NCBI GenBank assembly: GCA_036488085.1
Contig: DASXHZ010000090.1
Span: 1-44,773, forward strand
DNA from: DASXHZ01 sp036488085
Lineage (GTDB): Bacteria > Acidobacteriota > Thermoanaerobaculia > Gp7-AA8
DNA length: 44,773 bases
Direction: 5' to 3'
Shown: one piece after another, positions 25,401-32,783 of the stretch
Layout of the letters: each line of letters begins with the position of its first letter
Numbering within the stretch: the stretch's first letter is position 1
Position numbers and translations under genes: made by a program
Notes under the pieces: generated by a model
Databases searched by the model: none
Told to the model about the DNA's origin: nothing
The model's input: only the letters and a program-made list of their open reading frames with translations

Positions 25401-25565
25401 GAAGGCGTCGAGACCACCGAGCAGCTCGCCTTCCTCCAACGCGAGCGCTGCGCCCACGTGCAGGGCTTCCTCCACAGCATGCCGCTCACCGCCCATGAGT
25501 TCGCCCGCGACATGCTGGCGCCGCGGCTACGAACCAATTCGGCTCGCATACAATCGGCTCCATGA
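22494..25565 (+). CDS. Membrane 7TM-PAS-PAS-PAS-GGDEF-EAL cyclic-di-GMP protein
   Basis: 1023 aa. Residues about 1-230 form a seven-helix membrane sensor of the histidine-kinase 7TM type. Three PAS domains follow (ending near DFTERKRAETAL, DITERRKNEERY and DITDRKSAQQAM). The GGDEF domain has an intact MGGDEF (about residue 663) preceded at the correct distance by RAED, an RxxD inhibitory site. The EAL domain has GAEALVRW (about 791) and DDFGTGYTSLSYLKRFP (about 912). Both synthesis and hydrolysis of c-di-GMP are therefore possible, with sensing at the membrane and through the PAS domains. An 11-bp inverted repeat covers the start codon. The stop overlaps the peptidase start (ATGA). Confidence 0.94.
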   Translation: MATFHLNGLAGASAFTALVVFILGMAVLIRRRSLTHALFFVVTTTVSAWSGAFAFLYGETSAKDALVWARAGNLAACFVAPALFHFVAVFLQRGRSLRYQIAAAWAGCFVVGVVTSLPVAIPGVRHYQWGYYPASQPASALVVVAYIVVIGAAVRMLWNAYNTSEGVMRERAASLAIAFGVGALAVIDYLPAIGLDVYPAGHIAILAFAIIAATAISRFQLVDVTPAFAAGQLLETMKNAVLVVDMGGIIRVANRATSMMLGYEPSAIVGQHVKAILPRDDVTSTGKILHSGGVLEQNVVWRAADGTRIDVLVSSSFVRDAKGSPVAVIYVASDFTERKRAETALRASEHRYRALFELNPLPMWVYDVETLRFTAVNDAAVKHYGHSREGFLAMKITQIRPPEDIPNVVKLVASLEGRRGPVVHRHRKADASTFEAEVTSFEFESSARRLRLVIAQDITERRKNEERYKLLFERNLAAVYRTTLEGRILDVNDAMARIFGYATREEIMAEPALSLYLNEEDRRNVIRNLQEFGSLSNYESRMRRRDGEQIWILENASLLDDGVIEGTIVDITDRKSAQQAMEYQAYHDVLTELPNRLLFRDRLGIALAHAKRAKRAAAVMFLDLDQFKLVNDTLGHSIGDRLLQEMALRLVACIRAEDTVARMGGDEFTILLADLNDRRSAATVAQKVLDTIRQPVLIDEHELYVTTSIGIALYPEDGMDTETLLREADRAMYRAKDSGRNNFQFATPLPSDIADSRLALERKLHHALERGEFVVHYQPIVAIESGAVVGAEALVRWMPPDGPIVLPDAFISVAEDCNLIVPLGEWVLWTACCQMKQWHNDGHAELRIAVNLSARQLQQRDLIASVERILADSGLPPSSLELEITESAAIQVPELTISILTQLKRLGVRISIDDFGTGYTSLSYLKRFPIDTVKIDQNFVRDLVSDEGDAAIISAVISIARALKLNVVAEGVETTEQLAFLQRERCAHVQGFLHSMPLTAHEFARDMLAPRLRTNSARIQSAP

Positions 25566-27232
25566 AGCGGTCGGCTGCATTCCTCATAGCGCTCCTCTCT
25601 CTTTCTGCGACGACGGCCACGAAGCTCGAGCCGGCGAAGATTGCGCCGGACATCGAGCAGCGGCTCGCCAAGTTTCGTCCCGTCGAGATGCCGTTCTCGT
25701 ACGACGGGTTCACGAAACGGGAGCAGACCGTCATTCGCGAGCTCGTCGCGGCGTCGCAGGACCTCGAGAACATCTACTGGCGCCAGATCAACCCGGAGGA
25801 CATCGCGCTCCTCCACCAGAGCGCCGGCTCGAAGGATCCGAAGATCAAGGCGTTCCACCACTACCTCTGGATCAACGGCAGTCATTGGGACCAGATCGAG
25901 GAAGGGCAGCCGTTCTACGGCGACAAAGCGCAGCCGCCGGGTCGAAACGTCATCGCCGAGGGGCTGACGTCGGCCGAGATCGAGGGCTACGTCAAAGAGC
26001 ATCCCGCGCAGAAATCCGCCATCTACGCCGAGCGAACCATCGTCGAGATCGTGTCGCGCCATCCGCTGAAACTGAAGACGACGCCGTACCACGTCCGCTA
26101 TGCGCAATGGCTGAAGCCCGCGGCGCAACACCTCCGGAACGCCGCGGCGGCGAGCGACGACAAAGCGTTCGCGCGATACCTCCGCGACCGTGCCACCGCG
26201 CTCCTCACGGACGACTACTACAAGAGCGACGTCGAGTGGGTGGAGCTGAAGGACCCGAAGTTCGACGTCATCTTCGCGCCGTACGAGGTCTACGCCGACG
26301 CGCTGCTCAGCATCAAGACGTCGTACGGCGCCGCCGTGATGATTCGCAACGAGGCGGAGAGCCGGAAGCTCGACATCTTCCAGAAATACGTTCCCGACAT
26401 CCAGGACGCACTCCCGCTTCCGGCCGCGGACCGGCCGTCGAAGCAAGGACAGCCGACGCCGATGGAAGTGATGGACACGCCGTACCGCGCCGGCGACCTG
26501 CGGCACGGATACCAGGCGGTGGCCGACAACCTCCCGAACGATCCGCGCATCCACGAGAAGGTCGGCAGCAAGAAGATCTTCTTCAAGAACTTCATGGACG
26601 CGCGCGTGAACGACATCATCCTCCCGCTCTCGAAGCGGGTGATGAAATCGGAGGACGCGGCGATCGCGACCGCCGATGGTTACCTCGCCAGCACGATGAT
26701 GCACGAGATCTGTCACGGCCTCGGGCCGGCGTTCGCGCACGTGGGCGGGAAACAAGAGGAGATCCCCGCCGCGATCGGGCCGGCGTACTCAGGCCTTGAA
26801 GAAGCGAAGGCGGACGTCACCGGCATGTACGGCCTCAAGTGGCTGGTCGACCACGGCGCGCTCCCGCAGGAGAGACTGAAGGAGTTCTACGCGTCGTACG
26901 TCGCCGGCATCTTCCGCACCGTTCGCTTCGGCACCGGCGAGGCGCACGGCCGCGCCGAGATGATGGAGTTCAACTTCCTCTCCGAGCGAGGCGCGATCGT
27001 GCGCGATCCGAGCGGGCTGTACTCGATCGACTACGCGAAGATGCCCGACGCGATTGCCGCCGTGACGAAGGAGTTGCTCGAGATCGAGGCGACCGGCGAC
27101 CGTGCCCGCGCCGAGGCGTGGTTCAAGAAATACGACGTCATGCCGTCGGAGCTCACCGCCGCGCTCGACCGTGCGAAAGACGTCCCGGTCGACATCGACC
27201 CGCTCGTTCCGTTCCGCGAAGGCGTGCAATAG
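25562..27232 (+). CDS. Secreted M49-like (dipeptidyl-peptidase III type) metallopeptidase
   Basis: 556 aa. A hydrophobic N-terminus (KRSAAFLIALLSLSATTAT) suggests export. The zinc motif is HEICHGLGP (first His about residue 381): HExxH is used here where classic DPP III has HExxxH, and some bacterial relatives also lack the inserted residue. The downstream EEAKADVTGMYGL matches the second zinc/catalytic Glu motif of M49. It probably cleaves short peptides. Its start overlaps the GGDEF-EAL stop, but a TACAAT hexamer 7 nt before the ATG suggests it also has its own promoter. Confidence 0.85.
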   Translation: MKRSAAFLIALLSLSATTATKLEPAKIAPDIEQRLAKFRPVEMPFSYDGFTKREQTVIRELVAASQDLENIYWRQINPEDIALLHQSAGSKDPKIKAFHHYLWINGSHWDQIEEGQPFYGDKAQPPGRNVIAEGLTSAEIEGYVKEHPAQKSAIYAERTIVEIVSRHPLKLKTTPYHVRYAQWLKPAAQHLRNAAAASDDKAFARYLRDRATALLTDDYYKSDVEWVELKDPKFDVIFAPYEVYADALLSIKTSYGAAVMIRNEAESRKLDIFQKYVPDIQDALPLPAADRPSKQGQPTPMEVMDTPYRAGDLRHGYQAVADNLPNDPRIHEKVGSKKIFFKNFMDARVNDIILPLSKRVMKSEDAAIATADGYLASTMMHEICHGLGPAFAHVGGKQEEIPAAIGPAYSGLEEAKADVTGMYGLKWLVDHGALPQERLKEFYASYVAGIFRTVRFGTGEAHGRAEMMEFNFLSERGAIVRDPSGLYSIDYAKMPDAIAAVTKELLEIEATGDRARAEAWFKKYDVMPSELTAALDRAKDVPVDIDPLVPFREGVQ

Positions 27233-27283
27233 TAGGTACGAAGTATGCGGAAGGTGCTGAGAGGGATCGCAGCGGGGGTGGGC

Positions 27284-27733
27284 ATGGCGATGGAACCAAC
27301 CAAGCGCGTCCTGATCGTCGACGACGACAAGGACGTGAGGGACATTCTCTGTACGGTGCTCTTGGCGCGTGGCATCCATGCCGACGGAGCTTCGAACGGA
27401 CGTGAGGCGCTCGACCTGATCGCCCAGCATCCGTACCTCGTCGTCGTGCTCGACCTGATGATGCCGGAGCTCGACGGCTTCGGCGTGCTCGAAACGCTCC
27501 ACTCCGGCGGCGCGATGCCGGTCGTGCTCGTCGTCACCGCCGCCGATCAGCATCTGACGGAACGGCTCGACCCGAACCTCATTCATGGACTAGTCCGAAA
27601 ACCGTTTGACCCGCAGGAGATCGCCGACGTCGTCGCCTCCTGCGCCGACATCCGCAGCAAGGGCATATTCGAGACGATGGCGATCGCCGCCATGATCGCC
27701 GGCGCCCCGCTGGTGACTTTGTTGAGTCGTTAA
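27284..27733 (+). CDS. Receiver-domain response regulator with hydrophobic C-terminal helix
   Basis: 149 aa from ATG 27284 (in-frame alternatives 27245 and 27290; a GGGGGTGGG stretch upstream supports 27284). The receiver has RVLIVDDDKDV, phospho-Asp in VVVLDLMMPELDGFG, Thr in LVVTAADQ and Lys in LVRKPFDP. After the domain comes a strongly hydrophobic tail (MAIAAMIAGAPLVTLLSR). The convergent receiver at 27891-28337 has a comparable tail. There is no DNA-binding domain. Signals from an unknown kinase would be passed on by interaction, perhaps at the membrane. Confidence 0.86.
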   Translation: MAMEPTKRVLIVDDDKDVRDILCTVLLARGIHADGASNGREALDLIAQHPYLVVVLDLMMPELDGFGVLETLHSGGAMPVVLVVTAADQHLTERLDPNLIHGLVRKPFDPQEIADVVASCADIRSKGIFETMAIAAMIAGAPLVTLLSR

Positions 27734-27886
27734 TCGTTACTCGTGAACCGTTATGCGTTATCCGTTATGCGTTATCCGTTATCCGTTACGGTCATTCGAG
27801 TAACGAGTAACGAGTAACGCATCACGGATAACGCATCACGGATAACGCATCACGGATAACGGATAACGGATAACGGATAACGGATC
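27734..27886. repeat. Large inverted word-repeat element between convergent receivers
   Basis: The left half (27738-27789) is built from CGTTAT-C/G words (for example GCGTTATCCGTTATC). The right half (27797-27886) is built from the complementary ATAACGG, GAGTAACGA and CATCACGG words, with many tandem copies. The spacer is entirely made of these words and could fold into a long imperfect stem between two converging genes. Confidence 0.88.
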
Positions 27887-27890
27887 CCGA

Positions 27891-28337
27891 TCACCGAGTC
27901 ACGCGCTGAATCATCTCCGCGATCAAGAGCAGCATCCCGCTCGAGATTACGTTGCCGAAGCCGGTGCTCTCTTCGCCGGCGCACTTCTTCACGGCGCTCA
28001 GCAGCGTTTCGACGTCGAACGGTTTCGCGATGACGCCCGCGACCGGATAGTTCTTCATCCGTTCCGAATCGCGTTGCGTCAGCGCGGCGGTGACGACCAC
28101 GATGCACTTCATCATCTCCGGCCGCGTCTTCATGAGCGTGTCCATGACTTCGTAGCCGTCGGGCGGCGGCATCCGCAGGTCGAGCACGATCGCGGCGTAC
28201 TTTCCCGCTTTCAGTTTCTCCAGCGCCTCGGTGCCGTCATGGGCGACGTCCGTCGCGAAGTCGCGCTGGAGTACCGCGGCGACGAGGGTGCAGGTTGCCT
28301 CGTTGTCGTCAACGAGGAGGACGCAGGGCTTATCCAT
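27891..28337 (-). CDS. Receiver-domain response regulator with hydrophobic C-terminal helix
   Basis: 148 aa. The receiver shows PCVLLVDDNEATC, phospho-Asp in AAIVLDLRMPPPDGYE, Thr in VVVTAALTQ and Lys in VIAKPFDVETL. The C-terminus continues as KKCAGEESTGFGNV and ISSGMLLLIAEMIQRVTR, a hydrophobic helix comparable with that of the convergent receiver. It has no output domain. The start is ATG 28335-28337. It is divergent from rsgA, 54 bp away. The pair may have arisen by duplication and inversion, or may represent one receiver subtype. Confidence 0.88.
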   Translation of the reverse strand: MDKPCVLLVDDNEATCTLVAAVLQRDFATDVAHDGTEALEKLKAGKYAAIVLDLRMPPPDGYEVMDTLMKTRPEMMKCIVVVTAALTQRDSERMKNYPVAGVIAKPFDVETLLSAVKKCAGEESTGFGNVISSGMLLLIAEMIQRVTR

Positions 28338-28391
28338 GAGTTTCCTATCGGAATGGGGACTTGGTTTTGGACCGCGCTATTCTAACGCTGC

Positions 28392-29555
28392 ATGGGGAAA
28401 AAGAACGAGCGAAGCTTGCGGCGGATGCAAGCCGACCTCACGCACAACCTCGACTACGCCACGCTGAAGGCGCGGAAGGAGGCCGGCAAGCTCCGCCGCG
28501 GCTTCAACAAGGAGAAAGGCCGCGAGCGCGCCGGGCAGGTGACCGAGGAGAACTGGGAGGCGCTGCTCGACCAGCATGGGCCGGCGCGGCGACGGAGCAA
28601 GCTGACCCAGATCATCGCCCAGCTCGAGCCTTCGTCCGACGCCTCGCCGGCGACCGAAGCGGATGAGGCGAACGCCGCCATCGTCATGTCGGTCACCGGC
28701 GCTCAGTGCCGCGTCTTCAAGAATGGCGAGGAGGTCGACGCGAACGTTCCGCCCCACATCGCCATGCGCCGCGGCAGCGCGGTGGCGGCGGGGGATCGAG
28801 TGACGCTGAGCGGCGACACGGTAGAGACGGTCCTTCCGCGCCGCACCGTCCTGGCGCGTCCGGACCCGATCAACAAACACCTCCAGCGGATGATCGCCGC
28901 GAACATCGACGTCGTCGTGCACGTCGTCTCGGTGAAGTCGCCGCCGCTCCGTCCGCGGCTCATCGACCGCTACCTCATCGCCATCCAGCGCGGCGGCGCG
29001 CAGCCGGTGCTCTGCGTCAACAAGATCGACCTGCTCTCGGATGAGGAACGCGACGAGGAACTGGCGAAGCTCGCGCCGTACCGCGATCTCAACGTCCCCG
29101 TGATCGCCGTGTCGACGAAAACCGGCGAAGGCCTCGACACGCTCCGCGTCGAGGTGCAAGGCCGGATGGCGGCGCTCGTCGGACACAGCGGCGTCGGCAA
29201 GTCGTCGATCCTGAACTCGCTCGACGAGCGCCTGCAGCTCGTGACCGGCGGCCTCCACCGCCGCGGCACCGGCCGCCACACCACGACGCGCGCCACCCTC
29301 TACGACTTTGGCGCCGGAACCTACCTCATCGATACCCCCGGCATCCGCGAGTTCGGCCTCTGGGACCTCGACCGCGAGTCGCTACGCGACTACTTCCCCG
29401 AGTTCGTCGAGCCCTCCGAGTCGTGCCGCTTCACCAACTGCACCCACGTCCACGAGCCCGACTGCGAAGTCAAACGCCGCCTCGACGCCGGAGAACTGAA
29501 TCGCGCCAGATACGAAACCTACGTGCGCCTCTACGAGTCCCTCGGTTCTGTGTAG
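28392..29555 (+). CDS. rsgA: Ribosome small-subunit-dependent GTPase RsgA
   Basis: 387 aa. It is a circularly permuted GTPase with motif order G4 (CVNKIDLL), G1 (GHSGVGKSSI), switch residue region HTTTRA and G3 (IDTPGIREFG). The C-terminal zinc knuckle is CRFTNCTHVHEPDCEV. The N-terminus has an OB-fold section (IVMSVTGAQCRVF) preceded by an 80-residue basic extension that is longer than usual. RsgA assists late maturation of the 30S subunit. A TATTCT hexamer ends 8 nt before the ATG. The 3' end overlaps the convergent ACT-type gene by 25 bp. Confidence 0.94.
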   Translation: MGKKNERSLRRMQADLTHNLDYATLKARKEAGKLRRGFNKEKGRERAGQVTEENWEALLDQHGPARRRSKLTQIIAQLEPSSDASPATEADEANAAIVMSVTGAQCRVFKNGEEVDANVPPHIAMRRGSAVAAGDRVTLSGDTVETVLPRRTVLARPDPINKHLQRMIAANIDVVVHVVSVKSPPLRPRLIDRYLIAIQRGGAQPVLCVNKIDLLSDEERDEELAKLAPYRDLNVPVIAVSTKTGEGLDTLRVEVQGRMAALVGHSGVGKSSILNSLDERLQLVTGGLHRRGTGRHTTTRATLYDFGAGTYLIDTPGIREFGLWDLDRESLRDYFPEFVEPSESCRFTNCTHVHEPDCEVKRRLDAGELNRARYETYVRLYESLGSV

Positions 29556-29941
29556 CGCCGCCGACCCGGCGGCGTCACCATAGAGAAGCCCCCCGCCCCG
29601 AGAGCCTCGATCGCCCGCGCGCTGACCGCTTCCTTCACCAGCACGTAATCCGTATCGAACGTCCCGACGATCAGCACACTGATCCCCGCCTCCGCAAGCG
29701 CACCGCTGATCGCCGCCGCCACCCCCACAGTCTCGAACGGAATCGGCCCAAGCACCTTCACGCACACCCACCCGCCCTCCGCCCGCACGCCCTCCGGCAT
29801 CGCCGCTTCCTCGCAGACGACCGACAACTCCTCGGACGTCCGCGTGATCGACACGAATGCGCCACGGGCCCAGCCGGGAACCGCGTCGTCAGCTCCGAGC
29901 CGACAGACCGCGAAGCGGCCTTCGAGCAGCGTGATGTTCAT
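29531..29941 (-). CDS. ACT-domain-like small protein
   Basis: 136 aa from ATG 29939-29941. The sequence has two ACT-like halves of the type found in CASTOR-like and aspartate-kinase-like regulators: an N-terminal part with LEGRFAVCRLGADDAVPGWA and a C-terminal part with KVLGPIPFETVGVAAAISGA then GISVLIVGTFDTDYVLVKE. Such proteins probably bind amino acids or similar small ligands. Extension of the frame further upstream is rejected because it runs into the repeat element at 29950-30034. The tail overlaps rsgA by 25 bp. Confidence 0.78.
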   Translation of the reverse strand: MNITLLEGRFAVCRLGADDAVPGWARGAFVSITRTSEELSVVCEEAAMPEGVRAEGGWVCVKVLGPIPFETVGVAAAISGALAEAGISVLIVGTFDTDYVLVKEAVSARAIEALGAGGFSMVTPPGRRRYTEPRDS

Positions 29942-29949
29942 GCGCGAGG

Positions 29950-30034
29950 GGGTCAGGTCGAACTTGAAATTTCCTCTGGCGCGCGTCCCACTCCGGTTGG
30001 GCCAAACTTCCGAGGAAGTTTCAAGTTTCGACCT
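29950..30034. repeat. Degenerate inverted repeat related to the 14185 element
   Basis: Left arm GGTCAGGTCGAACTTGAAAT and right arm ATTTCAAGTTCGACC-like (here GTTTCAAGTTTCGACCT) are near complements, extended by TTCCTC / GAGGAA, around a GC-rich centre of about 35 bp. The word content is the same as at 14185-14237. The right arm supplies part of the TAG stop of the hydrolase gene at 30033-30035. Confidence 0.75.
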
Positions 30035-31385
30035 ACTCAAACGCCGGCGGCCGCATCCCCTTCGCACACCCATCCTCCACACGCCCGGTCCCGAGGAAGC
30101 GTGCGGCGATGGCGTCCCAGCACTCGCCGTGCTCCCACTTGTCGAGATCGAAAGGGCCGTGGCCGAGGTCGGGGAAGAGGACGACGCGGCAGTGGAGCAG
30201 CTTCGCGCAGAACTCGTACGACCAGTCGGGCGTCGTAGTCGCGTCCATCTCGCCCGCCATCACGAGAACGGAGCCGCTCTTCGGCGGATCGTAGAAGGAC
30301 GGCGCGACGTCGTACTTTGGCCAGTTGGAGCAGGCGTTCAGCTCCTGCCGGACGCGGTACTCGCCGAGGAACGTGTCGGCGGTCTGTTGCGCGACGTCCA
30401 AGTCGCGAATCCGCGGCGTCGCCTCGGAACAGACGATGCTGAAGTACTCCCCGAGGGCGAACATCGAGCTGTCCTTTCCAAAGCGCTTCTCGATGTCGGC
30501 GAAGTGTCCTTCGCGTGCCGCGTGAATGTCGGCCGGCAGCTTCCGCTGCGATTCCGCCGTCGCCAACAGGTTCCGCACTGCCTCGGCGAATGGGCCGGCA
30601 GGAACGGTCCCGAGCTTTGCCTGGTCCATCATCCACGAAAATTCCTCGCGCAGGATCGGGTACTTTTTGCTGCACGCCGCGTCGCGCTCGCACTTGTAGA
30701 AGAGGAGGTCGAGAACGCGCTGTGCGTTGACGGCGTGGAAGAGGGGAGTGCGGTAGTCGAGCGGCGCGAAGCCGGCGAGTACGGCCCGGCGAACGTGCGA
30801 CGGGTAGCTCTTCATGTAAACCTGCGCCAGGCGCGTGCCGTACGAGACCGACCAGATATCGATCTGCGCGTAGCCGAGGGCGCGGCGGACCGCGTCGACG
30901 TCGTCGGCGGCGCGCTCCGTCGAATACTGCGTGAGGTCCGCCGTCTTTTCGAGCGCGTCGCGGCACTGTCGCACTACGTCGACCGGATACATCTCGACTA
31001 GCGGCCGGCGTTTCTCCAGCTCCGGACAGCGCAGCGGGTTCGACTTCCCGGTCCCACGCTGATCGAAGAGGACGACGTCGCGGTGCTCCCGGTACACGTC
31101 ACCCGGCCCGACATAGAACTCCGCCGCATTCGTCGCCGCGACCCCCGGCCCACCCTCGAGATGAAACATCGGCGGCTCGCCCGCCTTCTTCTTGATCGCG
31201 GGAACGACGACCACGTTCAACGCAATCGTCCGCCCGTTCGGTTTCTCCGCGTCCTCCGTCACGGTGATGGTCGCACATCGAGCATGCGCCTTCGTCAGGG
31301 TGGGCGGGCAAGGATGCGTGAGCGCGGCCGCGGCAGCGTGGGTTGCGAGGGCAACGAGCAGGGCGGCCAGCAATGGCCTCGTCAT
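30033..31385 (-). CDS. Secreted alpha/beta hydrolase, tripeptidyl-aminopeptidase-like (S33)
   Basis: 450 aa. A signal peptide (MTRPLLAALLVALATHAAAA) is followed by an S33-type hydrolase: oxyanion region FHLEGGPGVAAT, DVVLFDQRGTGKSNPLRCPE, nucleophile elbow IWSVSYGTRLAQ, Asp in MAGEMDATTTPDW and His in PDLGHGPFD. Conserved cysteines (FYKCERDAACSKK, CSNW, GECW) suggest disulfides in an exported enzyme. It probably hydrolyses peptides or esters. A TAGACT hexamer lies 6 nt before the ATG. Its stop codon lies in the edge of a repeat element. Confidence 0.88.
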   Translation of the reverse strand: MTRPLLAALLVALATHAAAAALTHPCPPTLTKAHARCATITVTEDAEKPNGRTIALNVVVVPAIKKKAGEPPMFHLEGGPGVAATNAAEFYVGPGDVYREHRDVVLFDQRGTGKSNPLRCPELEKRRPLVEMYPVDVVRQCRDALEKTADLTQYSTERAADDVDAVRRALGYAQIDIWSVSYGTRLAQVYMKSYPSHVRRAVLAGFAPLDYRTPLFHAVNAQRVLDLLFYKCERDAACSKKYPILREEFSWMMDQAKLGTVPAGPFAEAVRNLLATAESQRKLPADIHAAREGHFADIEKRFGKDSSMFALGEYFSIVCSEATPRIRDLDVAQQTADTFLGEYRVRQELNACSNWPKYDVAPSFYDPPKSGSVLVMAGEMDATTTPDWSYEFCAKLLHCRVVLFPDLGHGPFDLDKWEHGECWDAIAARFLGTGRVEDGCAKGMRPPAFE

Positions 31386-31660
31386 AGGATGAGTCTAGAG
31401 TTTACGTAGGAGTGGAGCTCTGGAGCAAGCTCGCGGACCCGCCGGGACCGCGTCATATGATTCCGACTGATGAGCAAGCGTGGCGCTCTATGGTTCGTAT
31501 CACCGCCGGTGCGAGCCGAATCGTGACGAAGTCGAGTTGGTAGCAACCTCGTGCCATCTCTGGGGCCGTCCGCGACACAGCGCTCTTCTTCGCCTGGCTC
31601 ATTCCCGCAGTGAAGGCATGGGAAGGATCGCTCCCCGGGTGGCGGCAAGGGTGGAGTGAC
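31386..31660. other. Intergenic region without a recognisable gene
   Basis: 275 bp between two minus-strand genes. It includes possible promoter hexamers for the hydrolase (TAAACT, TAGACT near 31392-31404). The short frames present have compositions typical of chance reading. I see no RNA gene or clear repeat. Confidence 0.5.
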
Positions 31661-32017
31661 TCAGCTCTTCTCCTGCCGCTGGCGGTCGACGATCTCGTCG
31701 TAGATGCGCTGCGCGCGTTCGGCGAAGGGGCTGGCGATCCAGACGCGTGCTCGCCAGTCGTCGGGCGCCGTCATCTGCCGTTCGGGATGATCGAGGAGCG
31801 CGAGCGCGGTGCCGGCTTCGACGATGTACGGCACGCCCGCTTTTTCGAGGCGGTCGGTCAGGTCGCCGAGCGTGAAGGGATCGATGCTGTCGGCGAGCGG
31901 CGTGAGCGCTTCGTCGTACGCGACAGTCGACTCGACCTCGTTCACGAGCGCGGCGTCGCAGTCGGAGCAGCGCGTGATGCCCTCGCGATATTCGGCCTCG
32001 CACTCGGGACAGATCAT
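31661..32017 (-). CDS. Zinc-ribbon protein with DUF2007-like domain
   Basis: 118 aa. The N-terminal zinc ribbon is MICPECEAEYREGITRCSDC (two CxxC pairs). The C-terminal part (DLTDRLEKAGVPYIVEAGTA to VWIASPFAERAQRIYDEIV) resembles the DUF2007 signal-transducing fold, which is of ferredoxin-like shape. Cytoplasmic, with unknown ligand. The ATG shares one base with the stop of the AIM24-like gene (TGATG), so the two form an operon on the minus strand. Confidence 0.8.
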   Translation of the reverse strand: MICPECEAEYREGITRCSDCDAALVNEVESTVAYDEALTPLADSIDPFTLGDLTDRLEKAGVPYIVEAGTALALLDHPERQMTAPDDWRARVWIASPFAERAQRIYDEIVDRQRQEKS

Positions 32018-32760
32018 CAGTCGCCCGAGATGATGCTGCCGAGGATGTCGCCGCCGATGCCGGCGAGTCCTTTGCTCTCGTCCTGGTGATGCGGGATCGC
32101 GGCTGCGATGCGGTTCGCGAGTCGCGAGAAGGGGAGGGTCTGCAGGACGACGTGACCTGGTCCCGTGAGCGTGGCGAAGAAGAGGCCCTCGCCGCCGAAG
32201 AGTGCGTTCTTGAAGCCGCCGACGAATTGGATGTCGTACGTGACGCTGTCCGCCATCGAGACGATGCAGCCGGTGTCGACGCGGAGGTGCTCGCCGGGCG
32301 CGAGGTCGAACTCGACCATGTTGCCGCCGGCGTGGAGGAAGACCATTCCCTGTCCGGTGATCTTCTGGAGGATGAAGCCTTCGCCGCCGAACAGGCCCGC
32401 GCCGAACTTCTTCGTGAATGCGATCGAGAGGTCGACGTTGCCGATGGCGCAGAGGTAGGCGTTGCGCTCGGCGAGGATGGTGTTGCCGTTCAACTGGATC
32501 GGGAAGATCTTGCCGGCGATCGGATTCGCGAGCGCCATATGCGCCTGCGGCGCGTCGCAGCGGAACACGCTCCAGAAGAGCGACTCGCCCGCGAGAAATT
32601 TGCGCATCAGGCCCTTCATCAGGCCCCCGCTCATCTTCGCCTGGAAGTCGATGCCAGCCGACATGTACAGCATCGCCCCTGCCTCGGCATAGATCTCTTC
32701 GCCCTGATGCAGCGTGAGCTGCAGCGCCTGCATGACGTCGCCTGTAATCTTGTAGTCCAT
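32017..32760 (-). CDS. AIM24/TIGR00266-family protein
   Basis: 247 aa. It shows the family's beta-rich repeats with many glycines: EIYAEAGAMLYMSAGIDFQA, GGLMKGLMRKFLAGESLF, GEGFILQKITGQGMVFLHAG and FGGEGLFFATLTGPGHVVLQ. Related to mitochondrial AIM24 and bacterial TIGR00266 proteins; the biochemical role is unknown, but membrane association has been suggested for relatives. The start is ATG 32758-32760 rather than a TTG two codons earlier. A TAAGAT hexamer 7 nt upstream overlaps the -10 of the divergent pseudouridine synthase gene. Confidence 0.9.
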   Translation of the reverse strand: MDYKITGDVMQALQLTLHQGEEIYAEAGAMLYMSAGIDFQAKMSGGLMKGLMRKFLAGESLFWSVFRCDAPQAHMALANPIAGKIFPIQLNGNTILAERNAYLCAIGNVDLSIAFTKKFGAGLFGGEGFILQKITGQGMVFLHAGGNMVEFDLAPGEHLRVDTGCIVSMADSVTYDIQFVGGFKNALFGGEGLFFATLTGPGHVVLQTLPFSRLANRIAAAIPHHQDESKGLAGIGGDILGSIISGD

Positions 32761-32767
32761 GCCCAAG

Positions 32768-32777
32768 ATCTTATCCT
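32768..32777. promoter_or_regulatory. Overlapping divergent -10 boxes in a 23-bp intergenic region
   Basis: TAAGAT on the minus strand (32768-32773) and TATCCT on the plus strand (32772-32777) overlap by 2 bp. They end 7 nt and 6 nt before the respective start codons, so both mRNAs would be leaderless or nearly so. Confidence 0.4.
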
Positions 32778-32783
32778 GAGGAC

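Noticed and set aside
27734..27886. CRISPR array
   Set aside because: Repeated words are 7-9 bases with no unique spacers of constant length, and the two halves are inverted.
31382..31648. Short minus-strand frame as a gene
   Set aside because: No Shine-Dalgarno, no motif, composition like chance reading of GC-rich DNA.
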